A stretch of DNA of 64,000 nt from Novosphingobium arvoryzae (GTDB taxonomy: Bacteria; Pseudomonadota; Alphaproteobacteria; Sphingomonadales; Sphingomonadaceae): the NCBI RefSeq assembly GCF_014652615.1, contig NZ_BMZD01000003.1, positions 248,001 to 312,000 of the forward strand, read 5' to 3'. The notes beneath the pieces were generated by a model, which made no database searches, was not told the origin of the DNA, and worked only from the letters and a program-made list of their open reading frames with translations. Shown here piece by piece: positions 8,530 through 17,859 of the stretch (the first letter of the stretch is position 1; every line of letters starts with the position of its first letter). The position numbers and the translations under genes are program-made.

Positions 8530-8587
8530 GCGCGGGCCTGCGCCATAGCGTTTGAACCCGGCGTCATGTCCCGCTAACAGCGCGGAC

Positions 8588-10135
8588 ATGACTCAAGCCA
8601 AAATTCGCCACGCCCTGTCCGTCACCCGCGAAGCCGATTTCGCCGCCTGGTATCAGGAAGTCATCGCAGAAGCCGAAATGGCCGAGGAATCGGGCGTTCG
8701 CGGCTGCATGGTGATCAAGCCGTGGGGCTATGGCATCTGGGAACGCATCCAGCACCTGATGGACGCCCGGATCAAGGCGGCCGGCGTGCAGAACTGCTAT
8801 TTCCCGCTGTTCATCCCGCTGTCCTACTTCGCCAAGGAGGCCGAGCATGTTGACGGCTTTGCCAAGGAAATGGCCGTCGTCACCCATCACCGCCTGATCC
8901 AGGACGGGAAGGGCGGGCTGGTGCCCGATCCCGAGGCCAAGCTGGAAGAGCCGCTGATCGTGCGCCCGACCTCCGAAACGGTGATCGGCCAGGCGATGAG
9001 CCGGTGGGTCCAGTCGTGGCGCGACCTGCCGCTGCTGACCAACCAGTGGGCGAACGTCGTGCGCTGGGAAATGCGCACCCGGATGTTCCTGCGCACCAGC
9101 GAATTCCTCTGGCAGGAAGGCCACACCGCGCACGCCGACCGCGCCGACGCCATGGCTGAAACGCTGCGCGCGCTGGAAATGTACCGCGATCATGCCGAAA
9201 GCGATCTGGCGATGCCGGTGATCGCGGGCGAAAAGCCTGAGAATGAACGCTTCCCCGGCGCGGTCGCGACCTATTCGATCGAGGCGATGATGCAGGATGG
9301 CAAGGCGTTGCAGGCTGGCACCTCACACTACCTCGGCACCGGTTTCGCCGAGGCGGCAGGCATCAAGTACCAGGACCGCGAAGGCGGCCAGCAGCTGTGC
9401 CACACCACCAGCTGGGGCGTCTCGACCCGCCTGATCGGCGGCGTCATCATGACCCACGGCGACGATGACGGCCTGCGCGTGCCGCCGCGCATCGCGCCGC
9501 AGCAGATCGTGATCCTGCCGATGCTGCGCGATGATGACGGCGACGAAGCCCTGCTGGCCTATTGCGAGGAACTGCGTGCAGCCCTTGCCAGCCAGTGGGC
9601 GCTGGGCGAGCCGGTCCGCGTGCTGCTCGACAAGCGCGCCGGCAAGGCCACGCAAAAGCGCTGGGGCTGGGTCAAGAAGGGCGTGCCGCTGATCCTTGAA
9701 ATCGGCGGGCGCGATGCCGCTGGCGGGCAGGTTTCCGTGGTCCGACGCGACCGCCTGTGGCGCGAGGACGGCAAGGTCAACTTCGTCGCCCAGTCGCGCG
9801 AGGAGTTCCTCGCCGCCGCCGTGGGTGAACTGGAATCCGTCCAGGCCTCGCTCCATGCCGAAGCGACCGCGCGGCGCGATGCGCAGATCCATCGCGGGGT
9901 GACCGACCTTGCCGGGCTGGAAGCATTCTTTGCCGAAGACAAGCGCTATCCGGGCTGGGTCGAGCTTGGCTGGTCGCGCCCGACCGGGGCCGCGCTCGAC
10001 GCCGTGGTCGCCACGCTGAAGGCCTTGAAGCTGACCATCCGCAACACGCCGATGAACGCCGAGCCGGTTTCCGGCACCTGCCCGTTCACCGGGGAGCCCG
10101 CCGTGGAGCGCATCTATGTCGCCCGTGCGTACTAA
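8588..10135 (+). CDS. proS: Prolyl-tRNA synthetase, archaeal/eukaryotic-type architecture
   Basis: A 515-residue class II synthetase. Motif 2 (RWEMRTRMFLRTSEFLWQEGHTAH) and motif 3 (around VSTRLIGGVIMTHGDD) are clear. There is no insertion domain between motifs 2 and 3 of the kind seen in E. coli ProRS. Instead the anticodon-binding domain is followed by a C-terminal extension ending CPFTGEPAVERIYVARAY, with a terminal tyrosine, as in the archaeal/eukaryotic-like ProRS (type 3). Start ATG at 8588 gives MTQAKIRHALSVTREADFAAWYQEV. The 3' end overlaps the M28 peptidase gene by 20 bases. Confidence 0.93.
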   Translation: MTQAKIRHALSVTREADFAAWYQEVIAEAEMAEESGVRGCMVIKPWGYGIWERIQHLMDARIKAAGVQNCYFPLFIPLSYFAKEAEHVDGFAKEMAVVTHHRLIQDGKGGLVPDPEAKLEEPLIVRPTSETVIGQAMSRWVQSWRDLPLLTNQWANVVRWEMRTRMFLRTSEFLWQEGHTAHADRADAMAETLRALEMYRDHAESDLAMPVIAGEKPENERFPGAVATYSIEAMMQDGKALQAGTSHYLGTGFAEAAGIKYQDREGGQQLCHTTSWGVSTRLIGGVIMTHGDDDGLRVPPRIAPQQIVILPMLRDDDGDEALLAYCEELRAALASQWALGEPVRVLLDKRAGKATQKRWGWVKKGVPLILEIGGRDAAGGQVSVVRRDRLWREDGKVNFVAQSREEFLAAAVGELESVQASLHAEATARRDAQIHRGVTDLAGLEAFFAEDKRYPGWVELGWSRPTGAALDAVVATLKALKLTIRNTPMNAEPVSGTCPFTGEPAVERIYVARAY

Positions 10136-11447
10136 ATTTGCCGCGCTGCTGGCGCTCTCGCTCGCCAGCCCGCTGGCTGCCGCTGCGCCGGAAGTATCCG
10201 AAGCGCGGCTGCGTGCCGACGTGGAGCGGCTCGTGTCGTTCGGCACCCGCCACACGATGTCCGTGCAGGACGATCCCAAGCGCGGGATCGGTGCCGCCCG
10301 GCGCTGGGCTGAAGCGGAATTTCGCAAGGCGTCAACGGCCTGTGGCAATTGCCTCGAAATCGCCTTGCCTGAGCGCATGGTCACGGCCGAGCGCGTCCCC
10401 GTGCCGACCCGCCTCGTCAATGTCGTCGCGATCCAGCGCGGCACCGAGCGTCCCAGCGAGGTCGTGATCATCCAGGCGCATATCGACAGCCGCGCCTCCG
10501 ATGTGATGAACGCCACCATCGATGCCCCCGGTGCGAACGACGATGCCTCCGGCACGACGCTCGTCTTGGAAGCCGCGCGCGTGCTGTCGCAGCGCACGTT
10601 CCCGACCACCGTAGTCTATGCCGCGCTTTCGGGCGAGGAGCAGGGCCTGCTTGGCGGACGGCTGCTGGCGGATTACGCCAAGGAACAGGGCTGGACGGTC
10701 AAGGCCGTGCTCAACAACGACATCGTCGGCAATTCGCGCGGGTCGGACGGACTAATCGACGATGGCAACGTGCGCGTGTTCTCCGAAGGCCCGCGCGCCG
10801 ATGGCGATGACCGCCTGCGCGCGCAGGCCCGCCGGTTTGGCGGTGAAAACGACAGCCCTAGCCGCAATCTTTCGCGCTATATCAATGATGTGGCCAGCAC
10901 TGTTCCGACCGGTCTGAATGTCCGGCAGGTCTGGCGCGCGGACCGGATGGGCCGGGGCGGGGACCAGTTGCCGTTCCAGGAAGCGGGCGTTCCGGCGATC
11001 CGCTTCTCGGTTGCAGTCGAAGATTACGACCACCAGCATCAGGATCTGCGGACGGAGAACGGCACGGTCTATGGCGACACTATCGACGAGATGGACTTTC
11101 CCTATCTCGCCCGCGTCACGCGCCTGAACATCGCGGTGGCGGACCGCCTGGCGCGCGCGCCGCTGCCACCCGTGACCTCGGCCGAAGCTGCCGTGCAGAC
11201 TTTCACCACGGTCAAGTGGCAGCCTGCCGCCGGTGCGGTTGCCTACCGCGTGTGGCGCCGCCGCACCGATGTGCGCGACTGGGGCGAACCGGTGCGGATC
11301 GACGATCCGGCCGCCACCTCGCTGAAGCTGGATGGCGTGCGCGGGGATGACTGGCTGTTCGGGGTCAGCGCGATTGGCGCAGACGGCACTGAGAGCCCGG
11401 TTTCTTCCGCCGTTCCGGGCGGCGCCTTCCTGCCGCGTGCGGGCTGA
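10116..11447 (+). CDS. Secreted M28-family zinc aminopeptidase with C-terminal Fn3-like domain
   Basis: A 443-residue protein with a signal peptide (KFAALLALSLASPLAAAA). The catalytic domain carries the M28 metal ligands and catalytic acid in order: His in QAHIDSR, Asp in GANDDASG, Glu-Glu in LSGEEQGLLGG, Asp in NNDIVGNS and the final His in DHQHQD. Residues from about 350 to the end form a fibronectin-type III-like sandwich (WQPAAGAVAYRVWRR...). It is probably an exported or periplasmic aminopeptidase releasing N-terminal residues from peptides. It overlaps the end of proS and is followed after four bases by rnr. Confidence 0.88.
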   Translation: MSPVRTKFAALLALSLASPLAAAAPEVSEARLRADVERLVSFGTRHTMSVQDDPKRGIGAARRWAEAEFRKASTACGNCLEIALPERMVTAERVPVPTRLVNVVAIQRGTERPSEVVIIQAHIDSRASDVMNATIDAPGANDDASGTTLVLEAARVLSQRTFPTTVVYAALSGEEQGLLGGRLLADYAKEQGWTVKAVLNNDIVGNSRGSDGLIDDGNVRVFSEGPRADGDDRLRAQARRFGGENDSPSRNLSRYINDVASTVPTGLNVRQVWRADRMGRGGDQLPFQEAGVPAIRFSVAVEDYDHQHQDLRTENGTVYGDTIDEMDFPYLARVTRLNIAVADRLARAPLPPVTSAEAAVQTFTTVKWQPAAGAVAYRVWRRRTDVRDWGEPVRIDDPAATSLKLDGVRGDDWLFGVSAIGADGTESPVSSAVPGGAFLPRAG

Positions 11448-11451
11448 GCGG

Positions 11452-13752
11452 GTGGCCAGTTTCAAATCCTCAAAGGGCGCCAACACTCCCAAGGGAAAGC
11501 TCCCGCAAGGTCTGCCATCTCGCCAGCAGGTACTTGATTTCATATCAAATTCCGCCGAACCGGCCGGCAAGCGCGAGATTGCCAAGGCGTTCGGGTTGAA
11601 GGGGCAGGAGAAGATCCAGCTCAAGGCGTTGCTGCGCGACATGGCCGATGAAGGCCTGATCGACGGCAACCGCACCGCCTTCCACCGCATGGGCGGCGTG
11701 CCCAAGGTGACGGTGCTGCGCGTGGTCGACATCGACGAGGGCGAGGCCGTTGCCGTGCCCGACAACTGGCAGCCCGATGATGCCACGCCGCCGCCGCGCG
11801 TCCGCCTGATCGAACGGGTGCGCGGGCAGAAGCCGCGCGGCAGCGCCGCCGTGAAGAAGGGCGACCGCGTGCTCGCCCGGACCGAAGAAACCGCCACCGG
11901 CTGGATCGCCTTTCCGATCAAGGTGCTGCCCGCGATGGCCGATCAGGTCATGGGCGTGGTGGAGATCGATGGCACCGGCAAGGGCTGGCTTGCCCCGGTC
12001 GACAAGCGCGAACGCCATGCCGCGCCCATCGCCGACCTCGGCGGGGCCGAAGCCGGGCAGCTCGTGCTGGCAGAGCCTGCCGGGCGCAGCCCGCGCGCGG
12101 GTGTGAAAGTCACCGCGATCCTGGGCGATCCGCTGGCACCCAAGGCGTTCAGCCTGATCGCTATCCACAAGCACGGCATTCCCAACGTGTTTTCCGGCGA
12201 GGTGCTGGAGGAAGCCCAGCTTTCCGCGAAACTGCCGCTCAGCGAGGAGCGGCGCGAGGACTTGCGGCATTTGCCCATCGTCGCGATCGATCCCAGCGAC
12301 GCGCGCGACCATGACGATGCGATCTGGGCCGAGCCGGACGGTGCGGGCGGTTTCCGCGCATTGATCGCGATTGCCGACGTCAGCTTCTATGTCCGCCCCG
12401 GCAGCGCGCTCGACCGCGAAGCGCGCAAGCGCGGCAATTCGGTCTATTTCCCGGACCGGGTGGTGCCGATGCTGCCCGAAGTGCTGAGCGCCGATGTCTG
12501 CTCGCTGCGCGCGGGCGAAGACCGGGCGGCGATGGCCTGTCATCTCGCCTTTGATGCCACGGGCAAAGTGACGTCATGGCGTTTCACCCGTGCGATTGTC
12601 CGCATTTCCGAAGTGATCGCCTATGAGGAAGCCCAGCGGCGGATCGACGAGGGCGAGGCGGCGGACAATCTGACGCACCTGTGGGCCGCATGGCGTGCGC
12701 TGGAGGAGGCGCGCAAAGCGCGGGAACCGCTCGACCTCGATCTGCCGGAACGCCGTGTGGTGCTGGACGAGCAGGGCAAGATCACCCAGATCGCCCTGCG
12801 CGAACGGCTCGACGCACACCGCGTGGTTGAAGACTTCATGATCGCGGCCAACGTCGCGGCGGCGAAGGCGCTGGAAAGCAAGGTCGCCCCGGTGGTCTAT
12901 CGCATCCACGAAACCCCCAACCGGGAAAAGCTGGTCGCGCTGAAAGACTATCTCGCCACGTTTGACCGCAAGCTGGCGCTGGGTCAGGTCATAACTCCAA
13001 GCATTTTCAACCGCTTCATCAAGGATATTGCAGACGAATCTGAAAAAGCGCTGATCATGGAGGCGGTGCTGCGCAGCCAGACCCAGGCCTATTACGGGCC
13101 GCGCAATGCAGGCCATTTCGGGCTGGCGCTGGGCAGCTATGCGCACTTCACCTCGCCGATCCGCCGCTATGCCGACTTGCTGGTGCACCGCGCGCTGGTG
13201 GATGCGTTGCATCTGGAGCAACCCGCACCCAGGGACGATCTGCCGCCGTCGTCTGGCCTGTCCGACCGCGACCGAGCGGATCTCGGCCGGGTGAGCGAGG
13301 CGATCAGCGCCGCCGAACGCCGCGCCATGGAGGCCGAGCGCGAGACGATCGACCGCTACGTCGCGGCCTGGCTGGCCAGCCGGGTGGGCGAGGTGTTCGA
13401 CACGCGCGTGTCGGGCGTCCAGAAATTCGGGCTGTTCGCCACGATCATCGGGCTGGGCGGGGATGGCCTCGTGCCGATCTCCACCCTGGGAGACGAGCGG
13501 TTCTCATACGATGAGAAGGCGCAAGTGCTGGTCGGTGACAGCAGCGGCACCCGCTATGCCATGGGCGATATCCTGCGGCTGCGGCTGGCGGAAGCCAACC
13601 CGCTGACCGGCGCGCTGAAGTTCGAGCCGGAGGACAGCCACGCCATCGAACCGCGCGGTCGCAGCCCGTTACCGCTCAAGCCGCGCGGCAAGCATCTGGT
13701 CGGAAAGCGCGGACGGCCGGGCAATATCCGCCATCAGGGCAAGCGGCGCTAG
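11452..13752 (+). CDS. rnr: Ribonuclease R
   Basis: A 766-residue 3'-5' exoribonuclease. An N-terminal winged-helix region (LDFISNSAEPAGKREIAKAFGL) is followed by cold-shock domains, the RNB catalytic domain with the Asp cluster DPSDARDHDDAIW, the RNB signature AHFTSPIRRYADLLVHRAL, and a C-terminal S1 domain with a basic tail (KPRGKHLVGKRGRPG). GTG at 11452 is chosen because it lies just after the M28 stop and gives a normal-length N-terminus; an upstream ATG in the same frame lies deep inside the M28 gene. RNase R degrades structured RNA. Confidence 0.95.
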   Translation: MASFKSSKGANTPKGKLPQGLPSRQQVLDFISNSAEPAGKREIAKAFGLKGQEKIQLKALLRDMADEGLIDGNRTAFHRMGGVPKVTVLRVVDIDEGEAVAVPDNWQPDDATPPPRVRLIERVRGQKPRGSAAVKKGDRVLARTEETATGWIAFPIKVLPAMADQVMGVVEIDGTGKGWLAPVDKRERHAAPIADLGGAEAGQLVLAEPAGRSPRAGVKVTAILGDPLAPKAFSLIAIHKHGIPNVFSGEVLEEAQLSAKLPLSEERREDLRHLPIVAIDPSDARDHDDAIWAEPDGAGGFRALIAIADVSFYVRPGSALDREARKRGNSVYFPDRVVPMLPEVLSADVCSLRAGEDRAAMACHLAFDATGKVTSWRFTRAIVRISEVIAYEEAQRRIDEGEAADNLTHLWAAWRALEEARKAREPLDLDLPERRVVLDEQGKITQIALRERLDAHRVVEDFMIAANVAAAKALESKVAPVVYRIHETPNREKLVALKDYLATFDRKLALGQVITPSIFNRFIKDIADESEKALIMEAVLRSQTQAYYGPRNAGHFGLALGSYAHFTSPIRRYADLLVHRALVDALHLEQPAPRDDLPPSSGLSDRDRADLGRVSEAISAAERRAMEAERETIDRYVAAWLASRVGEVFDTRVSGVQKFGLFATIIGLGGDGLVPISTLGDERFSYDEKAQVLVGDSSGTRYAMGDILRLRLAEANPLTGALKFEPEDSHAIEPRGRSPLPLKPRGKHLVGKRGRPGNIRHQGKRR

Positions 13753-13872
13753 AGCACTTTCGGACCAATCCGGGTTACCGGGACGGTGCCGATTTTGGCC
13801 CGGCGCAACGCTTCTTGCCGAAAACCTTCCTGACGCAATCACGGGGACCCGGATTGGTCGGAAAGTGCTCTA
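13750..13872. repeat. REP-like palindromic element between convergent genes
   Basis: The 26 bases at 13750-13775 are the reverse complement of 13847-13872 with a single mismatch, and the ends read TAGAGCAC and GTGCTCTA. The rnr stop codon lies in the left arm. Extragenic palindromes with AGAGCA/TGCTCT ends occur in many alphaproteobacterial genomes. Position between two convergent stops suggests it also ends both transcripts. Confidence 0.6.
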
Positions 13873-13875
13873 GGC

Positions 13876-14328
13876 TCAGCAGAGTCGTTCGAGGTCGGCC
13901 TCGCCGATGTTGCCGGGAATTATGTAGAGCGGGCAGGGCAGCTGTCCGGCCGTGCCGGTAAAATGCTGCACCAGCGGGCCGGGGCCGCCACTGGCCGCCG
14001 CGCCCAGCACGAGTGCGGAGACTTCTGGGTGCTCGGTCAGGTATTCGCGGATCACCTGCACGCCGTCTCCCTGCCGCACCGCAATCGCGGGCGGATTGGG
14101 CGCATCGCCCATCAGGCTCCCGGCGGCCGAAGTCACCAGCGCTTCCGCGCGGGCGCGGGCTTCTTCCTCGATGGTGGCCTGCACGCCGCTGAATGCAACG
14201 AACGGCTGGCGCGGGATGAGCGCGAGGAGATGCACCGTTCCGCCCGTGCGAGCGGCCCGGCGCGCGGCAAAGCGCAAGGCCACGCTCGCCTCGTCGGTTT
14301 CATCCATGATGACCAGATAGACGCGCAT
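13876..14328 (-). CDS. Universal stress protein family (UspA)
   Basis: A 150-residue single-domain Usp. It starts with the first beta strand and acidic loop MRVYLVIMDETDEASVALRFAARRAA, and carries a loose version of the ATP-binding loop (LGAAASGGPGPLVQHFTGTAGQLPCPLYIIPG), where the usual G-x2-G-x9-G-S/T spacing is altered. It may therefore bind nucleotide weakly or not at all. The C-terminus ends in a Cys. The gene is monocistronic and faces rnr; its promoter must share the short divergent spacer with pdhC. Confidence 0.85.
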   Translation of the reverse strand: MRVYLVIMDETDEASVALRFAARRAARTGGTVHLLALIPRQPFVAFSGVQATIEEEARARAEALVTSAAGSLMGDAPNPPAIAVRQGDGVQVIREYLTEHPEVSALVLGAAASGGPGPLVQHFTGTAGQLPCPLYIIPGNIGEADLERLC

Positions 14329-14345
14329 TCAGCCTCCCCTTGGGA

Positions 14346-14372
14346 TTGACATATCCGATACAAACGTATTCG
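14346..14372 (+). promoter_or_regulatory. Possible promoter for the pdhC-lpdA run
   Basis: A perfect TTGACA at 14346-14351 is followed by TATTCG at 14367-14372, a spacing of 15 bases that is shorter than ideal. It lies in the 129-base spacer between the divergent usp and pdhC genes, about 85 bases before the pdhC start. Supported by pattern only. Confidence 0.25.
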
Positions 14373-14457
14373 GCGCAAGCACCTTGCCCTGAGCGACCAT
14401 TTTGGCCAGAGACGTAGCGTCAAACGCGCCCCCTCAAGAGGACCGGAACGAAAATCC

Positions 14458-15717
14458 ATGCCGATCGAAATCAAGATGCCCGCGCTGTCGCCGACCATGG
14501 AAGAAGGCACCCTGGCCAAATGGCTGGTCAAGGTGGGTGACAAGGTGTCGTCCGGTGACATCATGGCCGAGATCGAGACGGACAAGGCGACGATGGAATT
14601 CGAAGCCGTGGACGAGGGCGTGATCGCCTCCATCGCGGTGGCCGAAGGGACCGAGGGCGTGAAAGTCGGCACCGTGATTGCCACGCTGGCCGGGGATGGC
14701 GAAGGTGCCAGCCCCGCGCCCGCCGCCAAGCCCGCTGCTGCGGCATCGGCGCCGGCGCCGGTGGTTGCCGCCGCGCCTGCGCCGGCAGCCGCTCCGGTTG
14801 CCGCGCCCGTCAAGGCGAGCGGGGACCGCGTGGTCGCTTCGCCGCTGGCCAAGCGGATTGCCGCCACCAAGGGCGTTGACCTGGCGGGCATGAAGGGCAG
14901 CGGCCCCGGCGGACGGATCGTCAAGGCCGACGTCGAAGCCGCCACGCCCGGTGCAGCGCCCGCACCGGCGACTGCCACACCTGCCAGCACTGCGCCGGCT
15001 GCGGCCGCCCCGACCCCGGACTTCGGCATTCCGTTCGAGGCGGAAAAGCTCAACAACGTGCGCAAGACCATCGCGCGCCGTCTGACCGAAGCCAAGCAGA
15101 CCATCCCGCACATCTACCTGACCGTCGACGTGCGGCTCGACGCGCTGCTGAAGCTGCGCGGCGAGTTGAACAGGGCGCTGGAAGTGCAGGGTGTGAAGCT
15201 TTCGGTAAATGACCTACTTATCAAGGCCTTGGCAAAAGCACTTGAAGTCGTTCCGAAGTGCAATGTCAGCTTTGCCGGCGACGAACTGCGCAAGTTCAGC
15301 CGCAGCGACATCTCGGTCGCGGTGGCTGCGCCGTCGGGCCTGATCACGCCGATCATCGTCGATGCCGGGGCCAAGACCGTCTCGCAGATTTCGAAGGAAA
15401 TGAAGGTGCTGGCCGACAAGGCCCGCGAAGGCAAGCTGATGCCGCACGAATATCAGGGCGGCACGGCCAGCCTGTCCAATCTGGGGATGTTCGGGATCAA
15501 GCAGTTCGACGCTGTCATCAACCCGCCGCAGGCGATGATCCTGGCGGTCGGTGCGGGCGAGCAGCGGCCTTACGTGGTCGATGGCGCGCTGGCGGTGGCC
15601 ACGGTGATGTCGGTCACCGGCAGCTTCGATCACCGCGCAATCGACGGGGCGGACGGGGCGCAGCTGATGCAGGCGTTCAAGACCCTGGTCGAGCAGCCGC
15701 TCGCGCTGGTCGCCTGA
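14458..15717 (+). CDS. pdhC: Pyruvate dehydrogenase E2, dihydrolipoamide acetyltransferase
   Basis: A 419-residue E2. The lipoyl domain holds the lipoyl-lysine Lys43 in [10 protein letters not shown]. An Ala/Pro-rich flexible linker (about 85-120) leads to the peripheral subunit-binding domain ([28 protein letters not shown]), a second Ala/Pro linker, and the catalytic acyltransferase domain ending in the active-site motif [14 protein letters not shown]. The [10 protein letters not shown] lipoyl site and the single lipoyl domain fit alphaproteobacterial PDH rather than 2-oxoglutarate dehydrogenase. It transfers acetyl groups to CoA. E1 genes, often adjacent, are not present in the window. Confidence 0.93.
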   Translation: MPIEIKMPALSPTMEEGTLAKWLVKVGDKVSSGDIMAEIETDKATMEFEAVDEGVIASIAVAEGTEGVKVGTVIATLAGDGEGASPAPAAKPAAAASAPAPVVAAAPAPAAAPVAAPVKASGDRVVASPLAKRIAATKGVDLAGMKGSGPGGRIVKADVEAATPGAAPAPATATPASTAPAAAAPTPDFGIPFEAEKLNNVRKTIARRLTEAKQTIPHIYLTVDVRLDALLKLRGELNRALEVQGVKLSVNDLLIKALAKALEVVPKCNVSFAGDELRKFSRSDISVAVAAPSGLITPIIVDAGAKTVSQISKEMKVLADKAREGKLMPHEYQGGTASLSNLGMFGIKQFDAVINPPQAMILAVGAGEQRPYVVDGALAVATVMSVTGSFDHRAIDGADGAQLMQAFKTLVEQPLALVA

Positions 15718-15724
15718 TCCGCCG

Positions 15725-16096
15725 GTGGCCGAGGAACTGGTCATCCGCGTAACGGCCATGCCGACCGACCTCAACCCCTACGGGGGCGTGTTCGGCGGCT
15801 GGCTGATGAGCCAGCTGGCGCTGGGCGCGGGGTCGCTGGCCTCGCGGCGCGGGCAGGGCAAGGCCGTGGTGGTCCATGCCACGGATTTCACTTTCCCCGG
15901 CGTGATGGCGGTGGGCGACGAGTTGTCGGTCTATGCCGAAATCGTCGCCACCGGGACCACTTCGCTGACGATCGCCGCGCGCGGGGTCGGCCGGGAACGC
16001 AATGGCGAGGCCACGGTCGATGTGGCGCGCGGTCAATTCAAGTTCGTGCTGCTGGGCGAAGATGATCGCCCGCGTGCGGTCACGCAATCGGAGTAG
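15725..16096 (+). CDS. YciA-like acyl-CoA thioesterase (hotdog fold)
   Basis: A 123-residue single hotdog domain with the YciA-type active-site segment DLNPYGGVFGGWLMSQLALGAGSLASRR, in which an acidic residue and the glycine-rich helix start are conserved. It hydrolyses acyl-CoA to free acid and CoA; chain-length preference cannot be read. The start is GTG at 15725, seven bases after the pdhC stop. The gene sits between E2 and E3 of pyruvate dehydrogenase, and lpdA starts two bases after its stop, which points to transcriptional coupling with acetyl-CoA production. Confidence 0.85.
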   Translation: MAEELVIRVTAMPTDLNPYGGVFGGWLMSQLALGAGSLASRRGQGKAVVVHATDFTFPGVMAVGDELSVYAEIVATGTTSLTIAARGVGRERNGEATVDVARGQFKFVLLGEDDRPRAVTQSE

Positions 16097-16098
16097 GT

Positions 16099-17511
16099 AT
16101 GGCTGAACAATACGATGTCGTGGTGCTGGGTTCGGGTCCTGGCGGGTATGTCTCGGCGATCCGCTGTGCGCAGCTGGGCCTGAAGACCGCGATTGTCGAA
16201 CGCGAGAACCTGGGCGGGATCTGCCTCAACTGGGGCTGCATCCCGACCAAGGCGCTGCTGCGTTCGGCCGAAGTGTTCCACCAGATGAAGCACGCCAAGG
16301 ACTATGGCCTGGCGGCAACCGGGATCAGCGCGGACCTCAGCGCAGTGGTCGCCCGCTCGCGCGGGGTGGCCAAGCAGCTCAACCAGGGCGTCACGCACCT
16401 GATGAAGAAGAACAAGATCGCCGTCCATATGGGTGAGGGGCGGCTGACCGCGCCCGGCAAGCTGGAAGTGACCGGCGCGAAAGGCACGGAAACGCTGACG
16501 GCGAAGCACGTGATCATCGCCACCGGCGCGCGGGCGCGCGATCTGCCGTTCGCCAAGGCCGATGGCAAGCGCGTATGGACCTATCGCCACGCGATGACGC
16601 CGTCCGAATTGCCGAGCAAGTTGCTGGTGATCGGATCGGGTGCGATCGGGATCGAATTTGCCAGCTTCTACAATGACATGGGAGCCGAAGTTACCGTCGT
16701 TGAGATGATGGACCGGATCGTTCCGGTGGAAGATGCGGACGTTTCGAGCTTCCTTGAAAAGGCACTGGTCAAGCAGGGCATGACGATCATGACTGGGGCC
16801 GGGGTCGAGGCGCTGGACGTGACGGCCACCGGCGTGAAGGCCAGGCTGAAGGACAAGGGCGGCAAGGTCACCAGCGCCGATTTCAGCCACGTGATCGTCG
16901 CGGTCGGGATCGTTCCGAACACCGAGAACATCGGGCTGGAGCAGCTCGGCATCAAGGCGGAGCGCGGGATTATCGCGATTGACGCCATGGGCCGCACCAA
17001 CGTTCCGGGCGTTTGGGCCATCGGTGATGTCACGCCGGGGCCGTGGCTGGCGCACAAGGCCAGCCACGAAGGGGGGATCGCTGCCGAAGCCATCGCGCAG
17101 GCACTGGGCAACAAGGATGTCCACCCGCACGCCATGGATCGCCGCAACATTCCGGGCTGCACGTATTGCCACCCGCAGATCGCCAGTGTCGGCCTGACCG
17201 AGGCGAAGGCCAAGGAAGCGGGCTACACCGTCAAGGTCGGCAATTTCCCGTTCATCGGCAATGGCAAGGCGATTGCCCTGGGCGAGCCCGAAGGCTTCGT
17301 GAAGACGGTGTTCGATGCCGCCACTGGCGAGCTGCTGGGCGCGCACATGATCGGCGCGGAAGTGACGGAACTCATCCAGGGCTATGTCGTGGGCAAGACG
17401 CTGGAAACGACCGAGGCCGAGCTGATGGCCACGGTGTTCCCGCATCCCACCCTGTCGGAAATGATGCACGAAAGCGTGCTGTCAGCCTATGGCCGGGCGC
17501 TGCACTTCTAG
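16099..17511 (+). CDS. lpdA: Dihydrolipoamide dehydrogenase (E3)
   Basis: A 470-residue flavoprotein disulfide reductase. The FAD-binding start VVVLGSGPGGYVSAIRCAQLG is followed by the redox cysteines Cys42 and Cys47 in GGICLNWGCIPTK. An NAD-binding GSGAIGIEFASFY motif lies mid-protein, and the C-terminal interface has the catalytic HPTLSEMMHES. It reoxidises dihydrolipoyl groups of E2 with NAD+. It starts two bases after the thioesterase gene, and the pdhC-yciA-lpdA run ends at a hairpin. Confidence 0.96.
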   Translation: MAEQYDVVVLGSGPGGYVSAIRCAQLGLKTAIVERENLGGICLNWGCIPTKALLRSAEVFHQMKHAKDYGLAATGISADLSAVVARSRGVAKQLNQGVTHLMKKNKIAVHMGEGRLTAPGKLEVTGAKGTETLTAKHVIIATGARARDLPFAKADGKRVWTYRHAMTPSELPSKLLVIGSGAIGIEFASFYNDMGAEVTVVEMMDRIVPVEDADVSSFLEKALVKQGMTIMTGAGVEALDVTATGVKARLKDKGGKVTSADFSHVIVAVGIVPNTENIGLEQLGIKAERGIIAIDAMGRTNVPGVWAIGDVTPGPWLAHKASHEGGIAAEAIAQALGNKDVHPHAMDRRNIPGCTYCHPQIASVGLTEAKAKEAGYTVKVGNFPFIGNGKAIALGEPEGFVKTVFDAATGELLGAHMIGAEVTELIQGYVVGKTLETTEAELMATVFPHPTLSEMMHESVLSAYGRALHF

Positions 17512-17520
17512 AATGGTGAC

Positions 17521-17551
17521 GGCCAGTCCCGCCTAGAAGGTGGGATTGGCC
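17521..17551. terminator. Hairpin between lpdA and the convergent PilZ gene
   Basis: GGCCAGTCCCGCC at 17521-17533 pairs with GGTGGGATTGGCC at 17539-17551 through a short loop, including two G-U pairs. It follows the lpdA stop by nine bases and contains the stop of the minus-strand PilZ gene. It is a plausible shared terminator. Confidence 0.5.
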
Positions 17552-17859
17552 TTCCTGACCAGATGATCGAACACCGCGACGTGCAGCGGTTCCGCAAACG
17601 CGCAGCCGATCGCGGCGTTCGACTGCCAGCGGATCTCGGCTGAGAGCAGCTGCATCCCCGGAATGCGGATGCGCAGCGGCAACTCGGTCGTGACGTTGGG
17701 AAACCACGCGATCCGGAAGCCTTGCGGAGACAGGTCGTCAAGCCGCACCATCCGCCACGGCCTGGTGCCCTGGCGCACTTCGCACAGCAGGGTGAGGGCG
17801 GCGCGCTCTTCGCGTGCGCGGGGCGGATCGCCGCTATTGTCGGCTGAAACGCTGGACAA
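17533..17859 (-). CDS. Small PilZ-domain protein
   Basis: A 108-residue protein consisting of one PilZ domain. The basic stretch RAREERAALTLLCEVRQG corresponds to the arginine-bearing c-di-GMP site and DDLSPQGFRIAW to the D-x-S-x-x-G motif. The chosen start is TTG at 17857-17859, because GGGAG lies at the right distance upstream; the frame is open further, but with non-PilZ sequence. It probably binds cyclic di-GMP, though the target is unknown. The Tad pilus and surface genes elsewhere in the window are not close enough to assign a partner. Confidence 0.7.
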   Translation of the reverse strand: MSSVSADNSGDPPRAREERAALTLLCEVRQGTRPWRMVRLDDLSPQGFRIAWFPNVTTELPLRIRIPGMQLLSAEIRWQSNAAIGCAFAEPLHVAVFDHLVRKANPTF

